Shown here in pieces: positions 6,108-11,003 of a DNA stretch of 11,003 nt. Numbering within the stretch: the stretch's first letter is position 1; each line of letters opens with the position of its first letter. Made by a program: the position numbers and the translations under genes. The stretch spans positions 1-11,003 of the forward strand of contig JAHIVS010000112.1 in the NCBI GenBank assembly GCA_018816605.1, given 5' to 3'. The notes beneath the pieces are model-generated. The model searched no databases. It saw only the letters and a list, made by a program, of their open reading frames with translations, and was not told the origin of the DNA. The stretch is from Pseudomonadota bacterium. Its GTDB lineage: Bacteria; Desulfobacterota; Desulfobacteria; Desulfobacterales; Desulfobacteraceae.

Positions 6108-6311
6108 CTAATCTTTTTTTATTTTATCTTCAGCGGCATCAATATCGTTAAAAAAGTTATCCAGGGCCCGGTCCACTTTTACGTTCACATCAATGGTGAT
6201 ATGGATGGGCTTAATCTCCACAGGCTTAACCTCAACCTGATGGCTGGATTGGCACCCTGAAATGACCAACAGAACAAGGAACAGTGTTATAAAACTCAAA
6301 AGTCGCGCCAT
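6108..6311 (-). CDS. ynbE: YnbE-like small outer-membrane lipoprotein
   Basis: This 67-residue protein has a short signal peptide ending in the lipobox ISGC, with Cys20 as the lipidated residue and Gln at +2, which favours sorting to the outer membrane. The mature part contains the YnbE-type segment VEIKPIHITIDVNVKVD, a single beta-strand-forming stretch, followed by a short charged helix ending in KIKKD. In E. coli, YnbE multimerises by beta-strand stacking and caps the C-terminus of YdbH. AAGGAGAG lies just upstream of the ATG at 6311. It sits 20 bases after ydbH and eight before ydbL, the same order as in E. coli. Confidence 0.9.
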   Translation of the reverse strand: MARLLSFITLFLVLLVISGCQSSHQVEVKPVEIKPIHITIDVNVKVDRALDNFFNDIDAAEDKIKKD

Positions 6312-6331
6312 ACGCTCTCCTTATGTTTTGT

Positions 6332-8914
6332 CTAATTAAACATCTTCTTTATGCTATTACCAAATTTTAGAACCTGGTTAAAGGGAAGTTTTAAATTCAC
6401 ATTAAGTTTAATTCCCTGGAACCGTGATCCGGGACTTGCGGCATCCACCCGGACAAAGGAACCCAATTCCTTTTGATAGGAAAAGGGCAGAAGCCGGGCC
6501 GGTTTCCCATCCAGCTCCATATTCATGTACAAGGTGTCCTTTTGGGTATTCAATTCCAGTTTTGCCCAGGTATAGTCAAAATCCTTCAAGGCCTCCCTGG
6601 CCAGATCCAATTGGGCAAATTCCGGGGTGTCCATGGGAATGCCGGCAACCAGATTTTGTGTGTTCTCAATGACAACCCTCCCTCCTTTCCCGGGTGTGGA
6701 AAATAAAAACCCCTTATCAAAGGAAATATTGCCATTGGAGTAGACGATGGGTATCCGTCCGTTTAACGCGCCTTCCCCCTCTGCATGGAAGGCCCCCATC
6801 TGTTTTAGCAAACCCGCCAGTTCAAGTCTGTCACAATAGAGAATCAGTGACAGGATATTGTCCGTGGCCGGCAGCCGGATGGATTCAGTTGAGACAAGCC
6901 CGTTGCACCAGTTAAAGTGAATATTCTCAATGTTGATGGATTTCCCGTCTTCGATGCTGAACCGGGCTGCGGCTTTGGTAAATTCAAACCGGCCAAAGGA
7001 GATCCTGTCAATGGTCACTACCTGGCCGGGTAAGGATTCGGGCACTAAAAGATCATTAAATTCAACAACACCTGCAATATTGTTCAAGGTCAGGTTCATA
7101 TCTGGAATTGAAATATTCCCCTTGTCAAAGGAGACCTGTGCCCGGGTCCTGAAATCATTTTCTGTGTATTCAATGACGCCCTTTGATGAAAACGACAGTT
7201 CAGAATCGGCTGACAATGATAATTGGGGCAGAAGTTTTCCCGCTCCGGAAGGGGTGAGCACAAAGGGGTCTGTCCGAAATGCAATTCGAGCATGGGGATT
7301 GGTCCCCCATTTTGCAATTGCGTCAAACCAAAGATGAAACCCCTCCAATTGTACTAGGGTCCCCATACCCGAAAGCGCAATTGTTGAAACATCCTCCTGG
7401 ACAATCCTTCCCTTGAGACCTGCTGTAACCCTTGTATCATAAACAATTTGATCAACAAAAAAACTACCGGATCGATCCTTTGTTTCAAAGGGAAACACAA
7501 AGGGGAACTTTGCCGCGATGCCCGAAGCGGTCACCTTGAATTTTGGAGAGAGGATCTTTCCATTTTGTATCCGGGCATCCAGATGAACCAGAGGATCCCA
7601 TGATTTTGTGACCCGGGCCCTGCCTGTCAGGCTTGCGGTTTTAAATTGTGCCTGTCCCAGATCGGATGTGATGGCCATGCCGGACAACTGTGATTGAATC
7701 TCAAAGGAAAGGCCGTCTCCTGTATCTGAAAAATCCCCGGAAATCCCAGATTCTACCAGAATATTTTTAATGGTCATCCGATCCCGGCCACGGATTGCCC
7801 CAAGGTTGCTGCAATCAAAGACAAAGTGACCGGTCTGACGGACCGGGTCGCCTTTTAAAGAAAACAAAACCCTGGACTGGCCCAAATCCATCTGTAAGGG
7901 ACCTGCGGCAAGGGCGATTGAATCTTCCTGCCTGTTGTTGACTGTCAGTTCAAAAAAAGGCGGCACTCCATTCTTCCGATCCAGTTTAAAGCCAAAAGCA
8001 AGACCTGTTTTTGGAACAGAAGAACCCGATATATCACATTGACCGCTGACCGTCAGCAGATCTGTTTCTTTTGTCCCCATGAAGGCTTTAAAATCAAAAA
8101 TTTTCACACCCAAAAACTTTGGGGAATCCAGCTGCAATTGGGATATCGACAATTGCCAGTCTGTGTCCGGGGTTTTTAAAAGATCAATATCCATGGGACC
8201 TGAAAAGCTTATCCGGGTCTGCTCCGGCAGAAGGCCGGTTAAAAATTCGGGACGAAAGGACCTGGCCATAAGCGTTACCGACTCGACACCCGAACTCAAC
8301 TTCCCGGAAATCTGTGTGTTAACACTTTGCCCAAAGGGATGAAACCGGGCCTCCAACACAAAACGGTTCTTCTGGGCATCCAGGGACGCCCTCCCCCCAA
8401 AGGGAAGTAAAAGTTCCCGGTCTAGCGCGGAAACAGACAAAACAGCCTCTTTTATCACCACCTGGTGTGGCAAAAGAGTGGCAAAGGGTGCCAGAAAGGA
8501 CAGGTTGGAATCCCGGGCGTCTTTGGGGGTCTCTTTTCCCTTGGCCGGAAAGGGTCTTCCGTTAAACAGCAATTGATTCTCGGCATTAAGCCGGGCATGG
8601 AGGGTCAGTCCGGAAATTGTCACCCGGTCAAACCGAAACTGCAAAAAATTGCGGATACGATATTCAAACGCCACCAGGTCCGCAGACATTTCCTGGCCCA
8701 GATGAATATGGGTCACAAGGGCCTGACCCAAACCGATCTTCTCTATCGTGAACCCTATATCCGATGGGGTCAGGCCCTGGGGCAACTCTCCAGGCAACTG
8801 GCTTTTCACAATGGTTTCAACCACCACGGGCAAGGCAAAAAACAATGCCTGGGACAGGACAACCAGACCCAGCGCCAGGAAAAAAAAATATCTGACAAAA
8901 CGTTTAAATCGCAT
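6332..8914 (-). CDS. ydbH: YdbH family AsmA-like inter-membrane lipid transport protein
   Basis: The 860-residue product (E. coli YdbH is of similar size) has one N-terminal membrane helix (about residues 9-33) after the basic start MRFKRFVR, then a long periplasmic region rich in alternating hydrophobic beta strands, as expected of an AsmA/TamB-like groove that guides lipids across the periplasm. The C-terminal part is the conserved YdbH domain (Pfam label 'dicarboxylate transport'): GGRVVIENTQ, then ALKDFDYTWAKLEL, DGKPARLLPFSY and FQGIKLNVNLKLPFNQVL. In E. coli YdbH is partly redundant with TamB and YhdP in phospholipid delivery to the outer membrane; the transporter label in databases is not well founded. 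Its ATG at 8914 lies 11 bases inside the rhomboid gene and has no good Shine-Dalgarno site, suggesting translational coupling. It is followed 20 bases later by ynbE. Confidence 0.9.
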   Translation of the reverse strand: MRFKRFVRYFFFLALGLVVLSQALFFALPVVVETIVKSQLPGELPQGLTPSDIGFTIEKIGLGQALVTHIHLGQEMSADLVAFEYRIRNFLQFRFDRVTISGLTLHARLNAENQLLFNGRPFPAKGKETPKDARDSNLSFLAPFATLLPHQVVIKEAVLSVSALDRELLLPFGGRASLDAQKNRFVLEARFHPFGQSVNTQISGKLSSGVESVTLMARSFRPEFLTGLLPEQTRISFSGPMDIDLLKTPDTDWQLSISQLQLDSPKFLGVKIFDFKAFMGTKETDLLTVSGQCDISGSSVPKTGLAFGFKLDRKNGVPPFFELTVNNRQEDSIALAAGPLQMDLGQSRVLFSLKGDPVRQTGHFVFDCSNLGAIRGRDRMTIKNILVESGISGDFSDTGDGLSFEIQSQLSGMAITSDLGQAQFKTASLTGRARVTKSWDPLVHLDARIQNGKILSPKFKVTASGIAAKFPFVFPFETKDRSGSFFVDQIVYDTRVTAGLKGRIVQEDVSTIALSGMGTLVQLEGFHLWFDAIAKWGTNPHARIAFRTDPFVLTPSGAGKLLPQLSLSADSELSFSSKGVIEYTENDFRTRAQVSFDKGNISIPDMNLTLNNIAGVVEFNDLLVPESLPGQVVTIDRISFGRFEFTKAAARFSIEDGKSINIENIHFNWCNGLVSTESIRLPATDNILSLILYCDRLELAGLLKQMGAFHAEGEGALNGRIPIVYSNGNISFDKGFLFSTPGKGGRVVIENTQNLVAGIPMDTPEFAQLDLAREALKDFDYTWAKLELNTQKDTLYMNMELDGKPARLLPFSYQKELGSFVRVDAASPGSRFQGIKLNVNLKLPFNQVLKFGNSIKKMFN

Positions 8915-9878
8915 TTTTAATCTGAATCGTTAAAAACAGATCCCCCTTTTCGTGGTTGGGAGTCGTTTTTCCCATTCCGGCCAGTCGCAGACGGGTCCCT
9001 TTTTTAACCCCCGGAGGAACATTCACCCGATACAAGGGTTTATAAAATCCCCAGGGAATACTGACCAGTTTTTTGGTCCCTGTCAAGGCTTCCAGGGAAG
9101 AGACTTCCAGCTGACCATAAAGATCAGAACTATGGTCCTGGGATTGGGTCATAATCACCTGGAACCTGGGCGTATGCTTTTTTTGGGTCAATCGATTGAG
9201 GCGTTCACGAACCCCTGTTTCCGGCAGCCGATTGTTCAGCTTCACCAGAACAACCCCGGCAACAAACCCGCCAATATGCGCCCACCATGCAATGCCGGAC
9301 CCTGCTCCCGAGCCTGTGGCATTTAAAAACTGCATCAAAAACCAGAAACCCAGAAAAACAAAGGCCGGGATCTCAATGAGCCAGGGAATAATAATAATGG
9401 GAATCAAGGTGAGAATTTTGGCCCTGGGGTAGAGCAGAAAATAGGCGCCCATAACCCCGGCAATCGCCCCGCTTGCCCCAATGGTCGGAACAAGGGATAC
9501 TGGATTTAACAAAAAATGGAACCCGCCGGAAATCAGGCCGCAGAGAAGGTAAAACCCAAGGAACCGGACAGATCCGAAATGGGCTTCGATATTGTCCCCA
9601 AAAATATATAAAAACCACATATTCCCCAAAAAGTGCCAGACCCCCCCATGGAAGAACATGTAGGAAAACATGGAAAAAATCTGGTTGGACAGGGAAAAAT
9701 GCCGGGACAAATCCCATACGGTGTATTTTCCCGGCACCAGTCCATAGAGATAAAAAACCGCCTCATTGTCCAGACCCCATTGAAGCTGGAAAAAAAAAAC
9801 CACAGCATTTGTTCCCATGAGTGCATAGGTGGCAATGGGAAGGCTGCTGGTGGGCTGGTTATCTCGAATGGGAATCAT
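8904..9878 (-). CDS. Rhomboid intramembrane serine protease fused to a DnaJ C-terminal-like domain
   Basis: Residues 1-215 are a six-helix rhomboid core. The motif HGGVWHFLGNMWFL (77-90) includes the oxyanion-side His82 and Asn86. GASG (134-137) supplies the nucleophile Ser136 on helix 4, and WAHIGGFVAG (199-208) supplies the partner His201 on helix 6. All catalytic residues are present, so the protease should be active on membrane proteins. After a polar linker (216-250), residues 252-322 look like the substrate-binding C-terminal domain of DnaJ/CbpA co-chaperones: LEVSSLEALTGTKK, YRVNVPPGVKKGTRLRL, then GDLFLTIQI. No J domain is present. This domain should lie in the cytoplasm if both ends do. 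The ATG overlaps the SLOG gene by four bases and the stop overlaps ydbH by 11. The rhomboid call is certain; the fusion call is from motif reading. Confidence 0.92.
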   Translation of the reverse strand: MIPIRDNQPTSSLPIATYALMGTNAVVFFFQLQWGLDNEAVFYLYGLVPGKYTVWDLSRHFSLSNQIFSMFSYMFFHGGVWHFLGNMWFLYIFGDNIEAHFGSVRFLGFYLLCGLISGGFHFLLNPVSLVPTIGASGAIAGVMGAYFLLYPRAKILTLIPIIIIPWLIEIPAFVFLGFWFLMQFLNATGSGAGSGIAWWAHIGGFVAGVVLVKLNNRLPETGVRERLNRLTQKKHTPRFQVIMTQSQDHSSDLYGQLEVSSLEALTGTKKLVSIPWGFYKPLYRVNVPPGVKKGTRLRLAGMGKTTPNHEKGDLFLTIQIKNAI

Positions 9879-10693
9879 TTTACAATCCGGAGAGTATAAT
9901 TTTTTTTAAACCTTTGTTTCAATGCTTTGACAATCGCCATCACCCCGTCTTCAATGGTAAACAAAAAGGGGTCCCTCCCCTTGCCAAGCCGGGTAAAAAG
10001 CGCCTGATTCCCGGAATCGAAACCGAGCCGTCTTTTCAGATAATCCAGCCATCCAAAATACAGACATTGAACCCTTGTATCCTCCAGCTTGGCAATAAAT
10101 AATTTTGTTTTAAGGGGCAATTCCGATTCAATCAAAGAAATGGCCTGGTCTTTTGTTTCCGGAAAATCCTCTTTTATGGTCCCTTCGGGCACCAAGGCCC
10201 TGATTTTTTCCTCGTCTTTTGACTCCAGGAACATCAGGTAAAACACGGCTTCCAGTATGGATCGCACATCTGAATAAATTTCCGGGTCATGGCTGGCCCG
10301 GGGTCCTGCCACATTTAATATTTGTATCTGGTTTTCCAGGACAAAAGACTGGAGGATAATGGCAGCCTCAAACGTATCATTGTTGAGAAGATCAATATGG
10401 CAATTGGGTCTGCCGGACACCTTTGCAAAGGACTGGGTCAACAAAGACCCGCCGGTAAGCGGGCCCCTTGAAAGGATCACCGTGCCGTGGGAATCAAGAA
10501 CATTTTGCTTTGTCCGGGTTTGATAGTCCGGGGTCTCCAATTCATTGAGCTTGTATTTCAGGGGCAATGGACCGGACTCGGTCTTTCTGCCCCTGGGAAT
10601 CCAGCCGCCGTGGGAAACGTTTAGTTTTATGGCAAGATCAAGGGCTCCCTGGTCTGCTCCGGTCTGGCCGCCGGAGATTATTTTTTTTAACAT
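9875..10693 (-). CDS. SLOG/YpsA-like 'putative molybdenum carrier' protein with DUF6794-like C-terminus
   Basis: The start at 10693 (MLKKIISGGQ) gives 272 residues and has CAGGAT shortly upstream; an ATG 21 codons earlier (10756) would add a segment that overlaps the likely promoter. Residues 1-160 are a Rossmann-like SLOG domain of the circularly permuted YpsA group, annotated in Pfam as putative molybdenum carrier: IISGGQTGADQGALDLA (5-21), GWIPRGRKTESG (30-41), ILSRGPLTGGS (73-83) and NVAGPRAS (127-134). SLOG domains bind nucleotides or nucleotide-derived ligands; molybdenum binding is a database label only. Residues about 165-260 resemble DUF6794: FPETKDQAISLI, then LYFGWLDYLKRRLGFDSGNQALF. 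It shares an ATGA overlap with the rhomboid gene, so the two are probably translated together. The biological role is not known. Confidence 0.85.
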   Translation of the reverse strand: MLKKIISGGQTGADQGALDLAIKLNVSHGGWIPRGRKTESGPLPLKYKLNELETPDYQTRTKQNVLDSHGTVILSRGPLTGGSLLTQSFAKVSGRPNCHIDLLNNDTFEAAIILQSFVLENQIQILNVAGPRASHDPEIYSDVRSILEAVFYLMFLESKDEEKIRALVPEGTIKEDFPETKDQAISLIESELPLKTKLFIAKLEDTRVQCLYFGWLDYLKRRLGFDSGNQALFTRLGKGRDPFLFTIEDGVMAIVKALKQRFKKNYTLRIVK

Positions 10694-10728
10694 ATGAAAT
10701 CCTGAAAATTTGTAAAAATTGCTTTTTA

Positions 10729-10756
10729 ATAATACCAGTAAAGGGTATAACTTCAA
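10729..10756 (-). promoter_or_regulatory. Candidate promoter for the SLOG-rhomboid-ydbH operon
   Basis: On the - strand TTGAAG (10756-10751) and TATTAT (10734-10729) are separated by 16 bp, giving five of six matches to the -10 consensus. Transcription would begin about 30 bases before the ATG at 10693. It lies in the 104-bp AT-rich gap between two divergent genes (10694-10797). The next clear promoter-like gap downstream on this strand is only at the nik leader, so this promoter may serve all five genes to ydbL. Confidence 0.45.
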
Positions 10757-10797
10757 TACACTTTTTTATATTTACTACAGGATATACTGCCGATTGA

Positions 10798-11003
10798 ATG
10801 AATATACCGACTAGAGAGGAATGTTTCAAGCTTATCCGTAAGATGAATATGATGGACCACATCATTGACCATTCGATTATGGTCAGCAATGTGGCCTTGT
10901 GTCTTTGCCGACACCTGGAAGAAAACTTCCCCCATATCCATATTGACCGTGTCATTTGCGCAGCCCTCCTCCACGATATCACAAAAACAAGAAGTTTCAG
11001 CAC
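10798..11003 (+). CDS. HD-domain phosphohydrolase, 3' end cut by window
   Basis: The ATG at 10798 directly follows an in-frame TGA, so it is the most upstream ATG possible. The 68 visible residues start MNIPTREECFKLI and then show the beginning of an HD-type metal phosphohydrolase domain: His25 in IIDHSIMVSNVAL and the defining His59-Asp60 pair in CAALLHDITKT. Such small HDIG-type proteins hydrolyse phosphate esters of nucleotides or act in signalling, but the substrate cannot be told from this fragment. The ribosome-binding site is weak (CAGGAT at 10779-10784, 13 bases upstream). TATACT at 10783-10788 resembles a -10 box, which would make the leader very short; the -35 region is poor. The gene is divergent from the SLOG gene and continues past the window end. 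Confidence 0.85.
   Translation, partial: MNIPTREECFKLIRKMNMMDHIIDHSIMVSNVALCLCRHLEENFPHIHIDRVICAALLHDITKTRSFS

Noticed and set aside
10694..10756. Longer start of the SLOG protein at 10756
   Set aside because: The 21 extra residues are not part of the SLOG fold, which begins at MLKKIISGGQ, and the region carries the likely promoter.
1..11003. Mobile elements, CRISPR arrays, tRNA or rRNA genes, defence systems
   Set aside because: No direct-repeat array, transposase, integrase, tRNA cloverleaf or known defence gene was found; the genes are ordinary chromosomal families.

Overview
The window looks like chromosomal DNA from a sulfate-reducing deltaproteobacterium of the Desulfobacterales type (Desulfobacter/Desulfobacula-like). 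This is inferred from overall protein character, moderate GC content and the combination of genes: a nickel-type ECF transporter with DUF4198 and NikL-like subunits, and a YdbH/YnbE/YdbL set that requires an outer membrane. No rRNA, tRNA, insertion sequence, CRISPR array or phage gene is visible, and coding density is high.

Layout. On the + strand, positions 2-1537 hold the 3' nine-tenths of recJ. It is followed, from its own good sigma70-like promoter, by a small unrecognised soluble protein (1624-2049). From 2107 to 10693 every gene lies on the - strand. Read in the direction of transcription they are: a SLOG/YpsA-like 'molybdenum carrier' protein with a DUF6794-like tail (10693-9875); a rhomboid protease with a DnaJ C-terminal-type domain fused behind it (9878-8904); ydbH (8914-6332), ynbE (6311-6108) and ydbL (6099-5728); a 223-nt gap; then five tightly overlapping genes of a nickel/cobalt ECF transporter, nikK, nikM, nikL, nikQ and nikO (5504-2107). 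At the right edge, divergent from the SLOG gene, is the start of an HD-domain protein (10798 onward, cut by the window end).

How the genes work together. NikM (substrate-specific membrane subunit), NikQ (coupling membrane protein), NikO (ATPase), NikL (exported, membrane-anchored) and NikK (exported DUF4198 protein) should form one metal uptake machine. Such an organism would need nickel for NiFe hydrogenases and CO dehydrogenase. YdbH, YnbE and YdbL match the E. coli set in which an AsmA-like inner-membrane protein and a small outer-membrane lipoprotein form an inter-membrane bridge for phospholipid transport, tuned by YdbL. Here that set is preceded, with overlapping reading frames, by the rhomboid fusion and the SLOG protein, so all five may be one transcription unit.

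The most interesting non-coding signal is the gap between ydbL and nikK. Read on the - strand it contains four perfect or near-perfect stems, then a strong intrinsic terminator that ends immediately before the nikK Shine-Dalgarno sequence. A stretch in the terminator loop repeats one strand of an upstream stem, so an alternative antiterminating pairing can be drawn. This is the architecture of a riboswitch or attenuator. I could not match it to a cobalamin, c-di-GMP or other riboswitch core that I know. Other points worth a second look are the rhomboid-DnaJ CTD fusion, a run of nine histidines at the NikO C-terminus, and a histidine at or next to the predicted mature N-terminus of NikK, NikL and NikM.
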